64,000 nucleotides of DNA, from assembly GCF_048773025.1 (NCBI RefSeq), contig NC_133544.1, forward strand, positions 9,424,001 through 9,488,000, written 5' to 3'. Below, one piece after another: positions 34,441-46,700 of this stretch (the stretch's first letter is position 1; each line of letters begins with the position of its first letter). The DNA is from Camelus bactrianus (Eukaryota > Chordata > Mammalia > Artiodactyla > Camelidae). Position numbers and translations under genes: made by a program. The notes under the pieces are model-generated. The model had not been told where the DNA came from, searched no databases, and worked only from the letters and a program-made list of their open reading frames with translations.

Positions 34441-35841
34441 TAGTCCCTCATCCTAGAATGACGTCACCAAAGGCAGGAGGAGCAGGCCAGGCAAAGAGCT
34501 GGGAAGTCCAGAGGATTTGAAGAAGTCTGCAGGGCTGGCTCTGGGTATCACCTCTTAGAAGAGAGAGCTCCATGCTTGGGTTCCCAAGGAGGCTGTGGGT
34601 CAGTCAGCAGCATCAGCAGGGACCATTTCTTGGATGTTGGTCCAGCAACCCAGTGCCTGGTACATAGCGAAGGCCCAAAATATTTCTTAAGAGAATGAAG
34701 GCAGAAATCTCCAGGACAAATTTAGAGGTGAGATGATGGACTCGTGTTCCATCCTCTTTGCTTCCCAGGAAGGAGGATAAATTAGTCTATTGCCAGAGTC
34801 GCTAGATTTCTTTCACGAGCCTTCCCTCACTTCCAACAGGGGAAAGAGGATGTGTCTCACCACCACTTGGCTCTAAACTTACTTTGAAAAATAATAACTT
34901 CTAATATGTCTAGAGTGATCTCCTTTTAAGACAACATCAATCCCTTAAAGCAGGTGGACCACAAATCATGCGTGGGACATCTCCTCGGCTGAGGGGATTG
35001 TGTGCTGGTCCTCTGGGATGCCAAGGCCCATCTTTAGGAAGGGTCCCTCAGGTCTCTCAGCCCTAGGGAGGGTTCTGAATTTATCTAAGTATTGTGCACT
35101 CTGTGGAGAACTCTGGAAAGGCTTAGAGGAAAGCTGGGGTCTCAAAGGGCCTGGGGTCCCTTGGGGCAGGGAGGACTGCTGTGTTCAGCCTGGGCCAGTG
35201 GAAGCCCCTCATTAAGTGGGGGGCCCCCGGGCTGGTGCACACTCATTCCTGGGGGCTCAAGCGATTAGGGATGGAAACTCATCCAAAGCATCCCAAACTT
35301 TTTCATCTCATTGGCTTGAGGATGGAAAACTTTTCCTTGCCAGTCAGTGTCATCACATGGAAGAAAGACAGGATAGCAGATAGTTGGGAGAGAAGTGACT
35401 TGGGGAGGGCGGAGGGAGGTCTCTGCCCTGTGAGTCAATGGTTCCAAACTGCTAAGCACTGAGTAGCTCTTCTGTGTCCTGATGTGGCTTCTATTTGTTG
35501 GTGTCTTGATTCCTCAAATTACTGGTGACAAGAAGGATGAAAGTAACTTGTAAAATTACAGATACTATTATTGTCAAAAGTGCCATCATATCTGCTGTCC
35601 CCACCCCTTGGCGCCTTTGACTGGGCTTAGCAGGGCAACCATGGGTAACCCCTCCGTGTGTAGACCCAAGACACCTGAACCACTTTGCCAAAGGGCTTCT
35701 GGTTTATACCTGGAATATACCTGCTTTGCATCTTTCTTTAAGATAAATGATTCCTGAGTCAGGGCCATGCTAGTTCATCTACTAAGAGAAGAAAACTATT
35801 CTCTGAAATTACTAGAGAAGGTGGGACCAGGACAGTCAGAG
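34441..35841. other. Intergenic DNA, no gene recognised
   Basis: No exon, RNA gene or clear repeat was recognised apart from short low-complexity text. Confidence 0.45.
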
Positions 35842-35855
35842 AAGGGTTGAAATCT

Positions 35856-36015
35856 CTTTTCCTTCTTTTTCAATTAATGTATTGGGGGAGAGGTAATTAG
35901 GCTTATTTATTTGTTTATTAGCTTTAGAGGAGGTACTGGAGACTGAACGCAGAACGTCATGCATGCTAAGCACACACTCTGCTGCTGAGTTGTACCGCCC
36001 CCCCCCCCCCGCCGC
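35856..36015 (-). mobile_element. Camelid tRNA-Ala-derived SINE (VIC-1 type), older copy
   Basis: GAGGAGGTACTGGAGACTGA, GTCATGCATGCTAAGCACAC, GCTGAGTTGTACCGCCCCCC form the reversed tRNA-like head, more diverged than the other two copies. Target-site duplications at 35842-35855 and 36016-36029 match at 12 of 14 positions (AAGGGTTGAAATCT and AAGAGCTGAAATCT). Confidence 0.8.
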
Positions 36016-36867
36016 AAGAGCTGAAATCTTGATTACAGCTTTATCTGCCCCATGTCTTCTCCACAGAGTTCGGTTTCTATCCTGTTCCTCTCCTTCTTTA
36101 TTTTATTCCCTCATTGTATTTCGAGGGACAACCAAACGCATACACTTCCAAATAAAAATGAAACAAGAATTGCTCAACTTGGGCAATGTATCAGTTTATT
36201 GGGAAACAACCAGTCCCTTGGGCATTTTAATTGACAGGATTAAAAAATTAGCCTACTCAGGCGTCTAGGACGGGTACCCATCTGACAAGTTTGGGTCAGT
36301 TTAGGGCCTGTGTTGACGGATGGAAAGGCCCAGAAATGGAGCCAGTGTGGACTGTTTGGAGGGGAGGAAGGCCAGGCTGTGGACAATCAGTGGGCCTGGG
36401 CAGGAGGCCCGTGGAAACCGCTATGACACAGATTTAGAGATGGGGAGGAAGCTGAGGCCTGGCAGGGTGTGAGCTGTGTCCTAGGGGCTGGGGGCTGTGA
36501 GCTGGTTAGCAGCATCCAGTGGGGAGGAGGACAGGTACAACTCCCCCACTTAATAGATGAAGATGCTGACGCTGAAGAGTGAAGAGGCTTATTCTTAAAC
36601 ACCAAAGACATGAACAGGAGAAGACCGAGATCCAGACTTTCAACTCCATGATCAGTTCCTCTTCCTGAAACTCGGCGAAATAGGGAAAACCTTTTCGATG
36701 TCACTGACTGGGCATCACTGTGGAACTATGTATGTGGGCCGTCTGTGCCAGAAAAGTGTTTCTGGAATACAGCTGCCAGTAGTTTCCCTTTGATACAGGA
36801 AAAATGGGGCGGGAGAGGATGGCAAGTCACTGGGATGCGCCCCATCAAGCGAGCATCCTTGGCTTTG
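36016..36867. other. Intergenic DNA with an unassigned AT-rich patch
   Basis: At 36052-36234 a 60-codon frame starts with a hydrophobic, signal-like N-terminus and ends soon after; it overlaps a 101-codon frame. I recognise neither, and an old viral or repeat origin is possible. No gene is called. Confidence 0.4.
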
Positions 36868-37452
36868 CACAGGAAAGAATTCAAGAGCTAGCCATGGTAG
36901 AGTGAAGGCAGATGTATTCAGAGAGATGCACACTCCATAGACAGAGTGCAGGCTGTCTCGGAGGCCAAGGAGGCCACGAGACGTGGGGGTGGGTGTTTAA
37001 AGCAAAATTAGATACATACACCATGGACGGAGTGCGGGCCATCTCAGAAGGCAAGAGAAAAGAGAGGGGTGGGGGAGGGAGAGAGAGATTGAGAGAGTGA
37101 ACCCTGGGAGGAGGGGCTTAGCCTTTATGGGCTGGGTAACTTCATATGCTAACAAATGGGAGGATTATTCCAACTTCTTTGAGGAAGGTGCCGGGAATCC
37201 CAGGAACTGGGCCATCACCCACTTTTTGACCTTTCATGATCAGCCTTGAAACTGTCCTGGCCCCTGCGGGCGTGCCATTTGGCGGCTGCTGTACTGCAAT
37301 GGGCATATATTGAAAGTCAAGGTCTCCTGGGGGTTGAATCTTCCGCCATCTTGGTGCTAATTGCTGTGTCATTCTTTTAAAGGTTGTGCCCTGCCCCCTT
37401 CCCTCCTGCCTCACCTTCCCTGCTCTGGATTCTGGCCCTGACCTGTCCCAAC
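36868..37452 (-). mobile_element. Solitary ungulate ERV LTR
   Basis: In minus orientation it starts TGTGTTGGGACAGG near 37452, has a CATAAAGGC TATA-like box near 37118-37126 and a GAATACATCTG polyadenylation-like region near 36913-36923. The right-hand sequence has CTTCCGCCATCTTGG-like text typical of ungulate LTRs. Two diverged copies of an 'ACTCCATAGACAGAGTGC'-like block lie about 100 bp apart inside it (near 36930 and 37020). No internal genes adjoin it. The family name is not certain. Confidence 0.55.
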
Positions 37453-37849
37453 ACACACGTGGCTCCTGGGGCAAGTTGCTTTACTGCTTCGCATCTCACC
37501 TGGCTGGTCACCCTGCTGCCAAGAATGTTCTCGAGCTCCCTGACAGCCGTGGCCTAACTTCTGCGCTCTCAGGCCTGGGGAACTAGTGCACACAAAGGCG
37601 GCCAGCTGCTCTGGAAAGGAGAAGCTTCTATTTTTAAACCAGGCAGGCTATGCATGGTCCAGCGCTCTAACCTGAGAGATTGAATCCTTTCCATTTTCGA
37701 TTTTCTTTCTTTTATCTGAAACAACCTCAGGGATTTTACTGATCTTCTCTTCAAAAATCTATTTTAAGACAGCCACATGAGCCTTTGTTCATCACCAGCT
37801 GTTTTTAATTTTTACTGAAAACTGTGTTATTAGGAATGAAAGGTACTTA

Positions 37850-37960
37850 GAGATCACTTAGGCTCAGAGAGGGAAAGCTCCTTCCTCAGTGTCACACAGC
37901 CAGGAAGTGTGAGATCAGGGCCAGGACTCCTGTCTGCCTGGTAGTCCCCACAGTAAAAAA
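37850..37960 (-). mobile_element. MIR SINE fragment
   Basis: TAGGCTCAGAGAGGGAAAGC, CCTCAGTGTCACACAGCCAG and CAGGGCCAGGACTCCTGTCT are the reversed MIR core. Confidence 0.7.
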
Positions 37961-38189
37961 ACAAACAAACAAAACAAAAACTTACATTTGTTAGGACACT
38001 TTTGTCTCAAAGTAACTGACCACGTAACTCACACTAGCATCACTGGAAGTCTTGGGGCAGGTTGGGCTCCAAGTGAGCTTACTCTGTGGCCCCAGCGCCA
38101 GTGTCTCTGCAAAGCCCTCACATGCATCTCTGTGTTCGGGTTTCATCCTGGCATCACTCCCCTCGTGGTGTCACTGAACAGAAGTTTGC

Positions 38190-38640
38190 ATGCCTGACGC
38201 ACAGTGAGGTCAAACAAACCAAAACATCAGAGTTTGGTTTATTGCGGGGCCAAGCAAGGAGGATGGACGGCTTGTGCTCAAAAAACCCAAACTCCCTGAT
38301 GGTTTTTAGGGAAAGTATTTATAGGCAAAATCTGGGGGGAGGACTGCAGGGTGTGGACTTTCTTCTGATTGTCTGGTGATGAGATAACAGGGCGGGGTCC
38401 CAGAATCCTGTGCTCAGCAGGAAGTTGCCATCCTCCACCTGGGAGGGGGCCTTGGTTCTCACAGAAGAACTCAGAGATTTGTTGCATCTATTCCTTGAGG
38501 AGGAACCAGGACCTGCCCCAAGATTATTGTTTCTTGACTGTTCCTCCTTTCTTTCTGCATTCCCTCCCTTCCCTGATTAGCAACTGTTTGAATCTGCCCT
38601 TTGGAACTCAGGGAAGGTCAAGAATGAAGCCTATTTCCTA
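38190..38640 (-). mobile_element. Solitary class I-type ERV LTR, about 2 kb upstream of SERPINA12 coding start
   Basis: Minus orientation: CCTATAAATACTTTCC (TATA box) near 38313-38328, CTTGGCCCCGCAATAAACC (polyadenylation signal in the R region) near 38238-38256, and an end near GGCATGCA at 38190. Layout and the GGCC-AATAAA spacing resemble the LTR at 27.5 kb, but the sequences are not close copies. No retroviral genes adjoin it. The right end is approximate. Confidence 0.6.
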
Positions 38641-40499
38641 CAAACAGGAAACAGGGACACGGAAAGGATTTGTAGCAGGGGGGACCCCACAGGGGCCTGC
38701 TCTTTCAATCCTGACCCAATCAGAGCCCCTCTTAGAGCTGGGGATGGGGTCCCTGTCCCTGAAGCACTTGGGCTGCCTAAGGGAATGGTCCACACCCGCC
38801 CCTGAAAAACAGCGAAGTTTTGTTAGGAAGATGGAAGGGGATGCGGGACGCAATGGCAGTGTCTATAGAACTCCCAAACACTGGGCCCCAGGCTCCCTGC
38901 AGACTCGTGTCCACTGTGATGCTGTCTGTATCCACAGCACCTGGCGTAGAGGGTTTAGGGGTGCGAAGAACATGGAGTTTGGGGTGCTCCTAGGCGCAAG
39001 CCCTGTGCTGCTGTCCAACTGTCCTCTCCTTCCATCAACTGGAAAGAGCCTCCTCAGTGCAGGCACTAGAGATTTAGCTGCAGTGGACCGTGTTCTGCTG
39101 GACCCAGGTCCCCGAGGCCAGTGGTGCTGTGAGGGTGAGCTGTTACCAGCTCACAGCTGTCACCAGCTCACAGCTGTCCTCCCCACTCCGGAAAAGTGCC
39201 CTTGGCTGATAGGAGCTAAATGACCCAGGAAGTTGTACCCCAGGCCATGCATCCTGGGGGCAGACCACCAACTGACTGACTGATTCCCTCTGAAGGCCAG
39301 TCCCTTTGCCTCAGGCCAGTGCTGCCAGGGGAGTCTCCAGGTCAAGACTAGATGTTATCTGGGACTGCATCCTGGCTGGGCTCCTTCCCTCTCCTGCCCT
39401 GCTTCCCTCACTTCCCGAGGGGCCACATCCTCAACACACAACGTACATCTGAACCCTCGTCTCAGGCTCTGCTTCTCAGAAACCCAATCCAAGACAACCA
39501 GGAATAGCCTTTCCTATTGAGGAGCTTGCCATCTCCCACAGATTACAGGTACACAGAGATGTAAACTACAGAGGGAAAAATAGGAAGTGACAGCAAAGGA
39601 CCAAGTAAAGAAATCGGCCTTATTTAACATAAAAACTGGTCTAAAAAGTCATCAACAGTAACATGTGCAGCTACAGAAATGAACAAGCTTTTTGGAATAC
39701 TACACTTTTGGCAGCTCTCTGCTGTATAAAGGCTAAAGATGAAAAGAAAACTGAAAATAAAATTTTTGTCTCCTCTAAACCTCACAGTCTTATTGGGAGA
39801 TGTCAAAGCTGAGAGGTAGTGAAACAAGGAGCTGTCCTGGAGCCAAGCAGATTTGGCTTTTTCTCTCCATGACACCACCCCCTTTGCTTTCCTGGAAGAA
39901 GTCTAGGGAAGGAAGTTTACTAGAGACCTGGGTTCTCCTGGGGTGGGTATCTACCACTTACCATGTGATCTTAGACAAAGGATTTTATTTCTGCAAACCA
40001 GAATTCTTGGTTGTAAGGAAAAAATCCAACTCAAACCAGCCAGCCCTAAAAGGGATCTTTACTGGCTCTTATAACTTTGAAAAGAGGAAGTGGATGGGCT
40101 TCAGGTAAAGCTCAATCCGGGGACTCCAAAGATGTCACCAAATATGTCTTCTCATTTCTTTCTTTCCATTTCTCTCTCTTATCTCTCCTTCTCTATGTGG
40201 ATGTTATGTCCACATTCAGGTTCAAGGTTTTACCATTAAGCCAGTCACCAGAGTTCAGAGGGCTTTGCATTCTCAAAGACAAGCGCTGATGGATCTGATG
40301 ATCTCTCATTCCTTAACCAATCAGTGTGGAAGGGGAACAGATTATTATGATGGCCTAGCCTGGATCACATGCCCACACTGTGGGGTATCCTTTTTTTGTG
40401 ACCCAATGGAGTGGAGGGAGCAGTTTCTCAAAGGATCTGAGATACTGTTACTATAGGAAGGGGGAGAGGGATACAAAAACAAGAGCTATCTTCTACATT
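38641..40499. other. SERPINA12 5' flank, no exon identified
   Basis: A 284-codon plus-strand frame (38369-39223) starts inside the LTR and shows no known domain. A 17-bp unit (AGCTGTTACCAGCTCAC, then AGCTGTCACCAGCTCAC) is repeated in tandem at 39138-39171. Non-coding 5' exons of SERPINA12 may lie here or further left, but I could not identify them. Confidence 0.4.
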
Positions 40500-40620
40500 C
40501 TGATTTCTCATTTGTGCAGTCACTTTTAGTCCCCAAGGTGATGGCAAGGGTTAAATGTTACAGTGGATGTCAAAGCCCTTATAAACTGCTATGCACAACA
40601 CATGCTGGTCACTGTATGAC
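40500..40620 (+). mobile_element. MIR SINE fragment just upstream of SERPINA12 exon
   Basis: GATTTCTCATTTGTGCAGTC, AAGGTGATGGCAAGGGTTAA, AAAGCCCTTATAAACTGC follow the 3' half of the MIR core. Confidence 0.45.
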
Positions 40621-40728
40621 TTCCTCTATCTGGTGTTCCCCGTGGGCAAGATAGGAGCAATGGGATTCTTTTGTTATTGTTTCTGCTAACCTCAGGCCCA
40701 CTACTCAACAGGACAATCTTCAAGGAAA

Positions 40729-43700
40729 ATGAACCCCACGCTGGGCCTAGGCCTGCTTCTTGCTGGCCTCCTCACCGTGGAAGGTCTTCTGAAGCCCAGC
40801 TTCTCTCCCAAGAATTATGAAGCTGTGAGCCAGGACCAAGCATGGAAGGGAAGAAGGGCAGCTCAGGAGATAGCAAAGCGAAATGCAGACTTTGGCTTCA
40901 AGCTGTACAAGAAGCTGTCTTCCAACAGCCCTGACAAGAACATCTTCTTCTCTCCCTGGAGCATCGCTATGGCCTTCTCCATGCTGTCCATTGGTGCCCA
41001 AGACTCCACCCTGGCCGAGATCAAGCAGGGCTTCAACTTCCAGAATATGCAAGAGAAAGACCTTCATGAAGGTTTCCATTACCTTATCCAGAGGCTGAAC
41101 CAGGAGAACCAGGACCGTAAGCTAGGCGTCGGGAATGCCTTGTTCATTGACCAGAAGCTAAAGCCATTGAAGAAGTTTCTGACAGATGTCAAGAACCTGT
41201 ATGAGGCAGACACTGTCCCCACCAACTTCCAGAATTTGGAAGATGCTCAGAATCGAATCAATGACTATGTCAGTCAGAAAACCCACAGGAAAATCAATGA
41301 CTTGGTCAAGAATATAGACCCTGGCACTGTGATGATTCTTATAAATTATGTTTTCTTTCGAGGTAAGGCTTGGGGCATGAAAGCTCGAAAAGGGTAGGAT
41401 GACCAGTAGACTTGAGTTAAAAACTTGGGTTGTCCACCTGCTTGGTCTGTGACCTTTGATTCACATGCAGTTAGTCTGTTAGAACCCTACTTTTCTTACC
41501 TGAAAAATGAGTACCTTGATATATAACTCATAGGGTGGTTATTGGGACTCAAAGTGAAAATGTATGCAAAATGAATCTTTTGAAATATATTCCCCATATG
41601 TACATTTTTATTATTACTGATTATCCTAACACAACGTTAGTTGTAGAGTTTGGAGTGATACTCTTTTCTGTGTTTCTTAGATGAGGAAAGTGAAATTCAG
41701 AGAGAGATTAATTGACTTACTCAAAGTTACAAAGCCAGTCAATGAAAGTCAAGACTAGAATCCACTTCTCTTGACCTGGAACTGTGCACTCTCCATCATA
41801 CAAGTAGACACCCACAGTGGTGATGGCATTGATGATGGTGATCATGACCTCATTGGTAGGTGCCTTGGTCTCCCAACCACATGTTGTAGATTCTCCAAGT
41901 CTGATAGTGAAAAATAATATTCCCAAATCCAAGCTTCGTCTACCATTACCATACACACCCACTCGCACCACACACACACACACACACACAGGTTGGCCAA
42001 CATAGGTGAGAATAGAGGCCAACATCCCTCAGGCCAGGCAAGATCACTGTTGGGCTATCAGTAACACAGTCCTAAATATGGAAGTTCAGCTCTCCCAGAA
42101 TCCACAAGGAGATCAATGGCTATAGGAAAAAAAGGAAAAAAAAAAAAAAAGAAGAAGAAGAAGAAGTGATCATGGTAGACTGAAATCTCAGTCTCCCAAA
42201 GCAGGGAAGAAAGGAGAATCAGGAATTTCCCAAAGTCCCTACATCCTTAGATTACATCAAAAACAGCAGAGACAGTGATGCTGACGATGACGAGCACCCA
42301 CTCAGCACTCAGCACACACCGTCACTGAGCTCCGCCACATTTCCCCACTAAACCTCACGGCAGCCTATGAGTTTCCCGTGAAAATCTCCACTCTGTAGAT
42401 AAGGCCACTGAAGCCTGGGGAGGCTGAGACACTTGTCCAAGGTCATCCTTCTAGAGCAATAAAGCCACAATTTGAACTCAGGGACTTGGCCCTAAGGGTC
42501 TTATACTGAGGGCTCTGGAGATAGTGAGTATGAGGGTCAGAGTCCATGGCCAGTTTTGTCAGAGTCCTCAGGGTCAGAGAGGAGAGGTCCAGATGCCCAG
42601 CTTTGGGAGCTCACTGCCCTTCAGCAGGCTCCCAAGGGCAGCCTGTTATATTAGATTCCTTAGTCTCACATAAGAATGACCCCTCCAGGGCTGATTTTAG
42701 AATAGACTTGAGTGCTTTCACTCACATCAGACCCAGACAACCCCCACCAGATGCAATCCAGTTCCCGCTTCTGTAACAGAATCCATGGCCTTTCTCAGTC
42801 TCAGGAGCACCTGGGCTTAGGGGAGTCTGAGGCTCCCCTCCCAGCTCAGCAGCCCTGATCCTGGCATCTTTGGGAACTGATCGTCATCAGGGCCAAGCCC
42901 ACTTTACCAGAAGTCTCCAGGGCATGGCATGTGGGCAAGGATTTCTGTGACCCTGCTCTGATATCGCAGAGCGTCTAGACCCTTTCCTTAAATCCATGTG
43001 GACGGAGACTCAGTGGTTAATTGGATTCAGTAACCTCTTCACCCTCAGGACACTCATCTTACTTTTTCCTTCTTCAATCTTAAGCCAGGTGGCAACATGA
43101 GTTTGATCCTAAATCAACTAAAGAGGAAGACTTCATTCTGGACAGAAACAAGGCAGTGAAGGTGCCCATGATGTTCCACGGGGGCATGTATGAGGTTGGC
43201 CACGATGACCAGCTCTCCTGCACTGTCCTGGAAATGCCCTACCAGGGCAACATCACAGCCATCTTCGTTCTTCCTGATGAGGGCAAAATGAAGAACGTGG
43301 AGGAAGCCTTGGGGTTGGACACTTTCTTCAGATGGAAAGAATTACTCTCTCGAAGGTAAAGAGGGTGCCTGATGAGTACATCATCTTCCTTCTTCCTCCC
43401 TTCCCTCCCACTGTCTTTGCTTCCTCTATCCCAGATTTATGGAGCTCTGACCCCACGGCCAAGTCCTATTCTGGGCTCCATGATGAACTTCTATTTTGGT
43501 AGGAAGTAGACTTGGAAAACAAATCATAGAAATATAGTGAAGCCTTTGCTTTCAGAGGAAGACGCTTAAACATTGTGAGAGTGCCGAGGATGGAGAGAAA
43601 CTTGGTGGGTGGTGGTGGTCAGGAGGGGCTTCATGGAGCACATGGAGTTTGTGCTAAGTCTTCGAGACTGAATAGTGGTACCCATGGAAGGGAGAGGAGT

Positions 43701-46700
43701 GACAGGAGCCTAGACAGAAGGAAGATGTGAGGACAAACACTTGGAATGTCAATGGGAGCTGTGAGTTTTTCATTGTACATAGAATGTTTTCAACAGTGGT
43801 GTCATAATAAAACCCGTGACGTGTGCACCAATGAAGTTATACTAATCATAGCTGTAGGACGGAAGTGAGTAAAGAGGTTCCTTTCAAAACATAAAATTAG
43901 AACAGATTTAAGGTAAGCCTCCAGCATCCTTCCCAGGCATTTGCCTACTGACAGCTTCTCTTGGGAAAGGTGAGAACTAGCGGCAGTCACGTCCTGGGAA
44001 CTTGGTGTCAGTGCAGACGGGCACAGTGCCTTGAAAGCTGAAGGGCTAGGGCAGGGCCTCTGGCAGCCAGGAGGGCCGGGTCTATGGTGGACAGGGCAGC
44101 TTCCACTTGGGTAGAAGTGGTGTCAGGATGTCTTCCTCCTTGGTCCCTGCCCTCTCCTTTCCACTTTGCCCCCACCATCATTCTCCACCCAAAGGGTCTT
44201 TATTGAGAAGCTCTGCCATTGCCAGCATGCTGTCAGGAGCTGAGGAGGGTTCTAAGAGGCAGAGAGGGTGCTAGAACTGAGCTGGGATACCGAAGGGTGG
44301 TAACTGAGCCAAGGCAGTTTCTTTCATTGGGGAACACACACTTGAAGGAATTACAGAATGCAATTAGATGTATCACTTTAGTTGAAAGCTTATGGGAGAG
44401 AAATTCTAGTTCTGGATGCTTTAGATAAAGTCCACCCCTGAGGGTGACCCAGGAGGCATCAGGGTGCAACATAGATGGTGCAGGAGGGAAAGGCAGGAAT
44501 GAGATCCTTGGAGAGACAGGAAGAAATGGGGTCTTTGGACAGGTGGACAGGAATCCAGGGCCCACACGTGCCTCAGGACACCTGATCCCAGGCCCCAGGC
44601 AGGGAGGCCAACTTGGGTCCCACCCAAAGAGGATGTAAAGCTGCTCATTCAAGGCCAGGAAGATGAACTCTTGCTGATCACTGACTATGCTGAGCAGGGC
44701 CACGTGCATCTCCTTTAGCCCTCCTCTGGTCCCGCGGGTGTGATGATTACCATCATCGTTTTCACACGAGTGGCTCAGAGAGGTGAGATCATGGGCGCCA
44801 GTTCACAGAGCTCAGGGAAGGCAGAGTGGATCTGAACTCAGCACTGCTGGCTTCTGATCTCGGGGTGCTGCTGTCTCTAGCACCAGACGGCTGGGGTCGG
44901 GACTGGCTCAGGGCACAGGCATGGCTGACGCTATGGTGGGGAGACCCTCGATGGCTGTGCTAAAGGGGTCCTGAGATGGCAGGGACTTGAGGGCTTTTCT
45001 ATGGATGATGCTCAGGCAAATTGCGACAGGAAGAAGGGACGTAGTGCAGAGAGCATGGGCGCTTGAAAACCGGATCCCAGTCCTCCGGGCCTCTCCTCAT
45101 TCCGTGTATAGAGAGAAATTTTGAGATCTCAGGGGCTGGGAGGACAGAGGCCTCGCTCACCGTCGATTCCCAGCCCTGCTGGGAAGCTGGCAGGGCCCTC
45201 TGTCACCTTCATCACTTTCGACTCCCTAGGGTGGTGGATGTGTTCGTGCCCAGGTTGTCCATCACGGGTAGCTACGACCTGAAGAAGATGCTCTCCTACG
45301 TGGGTGTCACTAAAATCTTTGAGGAACACGGCGATCTCACCAGGATCTCCCCCTATGAAAATCTGAAAGTGAGCGAGGTAAGCCTGCCTGGCCTGGACAC
45401 TGCCCTCGCCGACACAGGGGCCTGCCCGCAGCCCCGGGCCAAAGCCACTGTCCCAGCGGCTGCACGAGCCAAGATCCACCCACTCATCAGGCCAGGCTCG
45501 GACCCTAGGCACATTACGGAACCTTTCCCCATGTTTCTAGTCTTTAAAGTGGGAAATATCAGTCGAATCTTCTGGTCCTGTTTTGGAGGTCAATTCAATG
45601 CAATAAGCAATTGGTTGAAGCCTGGAACATTCATCAAGCCTCGCACTGGCCCAGACCCTCTCTCTGAGGCCTCATAAGCTTGTGAGGAGTAAGTTGTGAA
45701 CATGGTCCATGTGGTCTAGAAATAAGCAAGCAAGGGACCCATGGTTTCCAGCAAGGCTGAGCCCCTGCCTTTTGGCGGCCAGCAGAGAGGACCACATGGG
45801 GTAGAGTGCCTGGATTTAGCAGATAGAACACAGGATGAGAGTTAAATTCAAATATCAGAGAAGTAATAAATGAAATGTTTTAGTTTAAGTATATCCCAAA
45901 TATTGCATGGGATATACTTATGCTAAAAAAAATTTTCATCATTTATCTGAAATTCAAATTTAACAGGACATCTTGTCTTTTATCTGGCAACTCTACTTTT
46001 AGGTTCAAAAGGCATAAAGTCAGGGACGATTTCAACAAGCAGTGGTGGGTGCAGGGGAGACCTTCCAGTAGGGGGCAGCATGACCTAAAACTGGGAGGTG
46101 GAAAGGCACGGGAGTCCTGGGAGGTGGGGATTGGCTGGGGCTGTATGGATTGGCTGGAGCTGTGTGGAGCGATCCGACTTGCCAAGCTGAGCTGACAGTA
46201 GGCATGCATTCAGATTTGTTTTCCAGTTTCCAAGAGGAAGAAAGACAGTTAATAGAATTTTAAGTTTTCCTGCCACAGACTTTGCATAAACCTTCAATAC
46301 CAGGTACCCCTTTCCCAGAGGCCTTTACTGAGTTCAGTGGCCCGTTTCTTTCCCACAGTTACGCGTGCTGATAGCTGTGATTCTGTATGTAAACAACGGC
46401 TATTGGCTTGCTAGTCAAATTGTCAGCATTTTGTAGAATGGAATGAAACGTATCAGTATTTCACAGAAGCCCATCAATTTCCCCGTGACAATCATGCAGT
46501 CAGATGTTGATGCCATTCGAGTGGCTCTGGGTCTGAGTCATCTCCAACAGCTACCCTGGAATCTGCCTCCCTCTCGGCATTCCACCATGAAATGGCGGAT
46601 GAAAGGAGCGTGGAGCAGGCTGGAGGCTTTGGGCCAGTGATGCCACCACCTCCCTTCCATTTAGCTAAGGCTCAGCATTGTTACCATTGATGCTTCCCTG

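Larger units (their letters stand above)
41363..43084 (+). other. SERPINA12: SERPINA12 intron between coding exons 1 and 2
   Basis: GTAAGG donor and a CTTCTTCAATCTTAAG acceptor. Contents: a plus-strand MIR relic about 41400-41600 (GGTCTGTGACCTTTG, CTTACCTGAAAAATGAGTAC), a minus-strand MIR about 41640-41800, a CA microsatellite, an A/GAA-rich tract, and another minus-strand MIR about 42290-42510 (CCAAGGTCATCCTTCTAGAG). Confidence 0.8.

Noticed and set aside
36052-36268. Short frames with a hydrophobic N-terminus next to a SINE
   Set aside because: Too short and unrecognised. Possible viral or repeat remnant, but not supportable as a gene.
38369-39223. 284-codon plus-strand frame upstream of SERPINA12
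   Set aside because: It begins inside a minus-strand LTR, has no recognisable domain or signal peptide, and shows no family resemblance. Length alone is not enough.
45063-45677. 204-codon frame around the third SERPINA12 coding exon
   Set aside because: Only 45230-45377 is exon, bounded by acceptor and donor; the rest is intron that happens to stay open.
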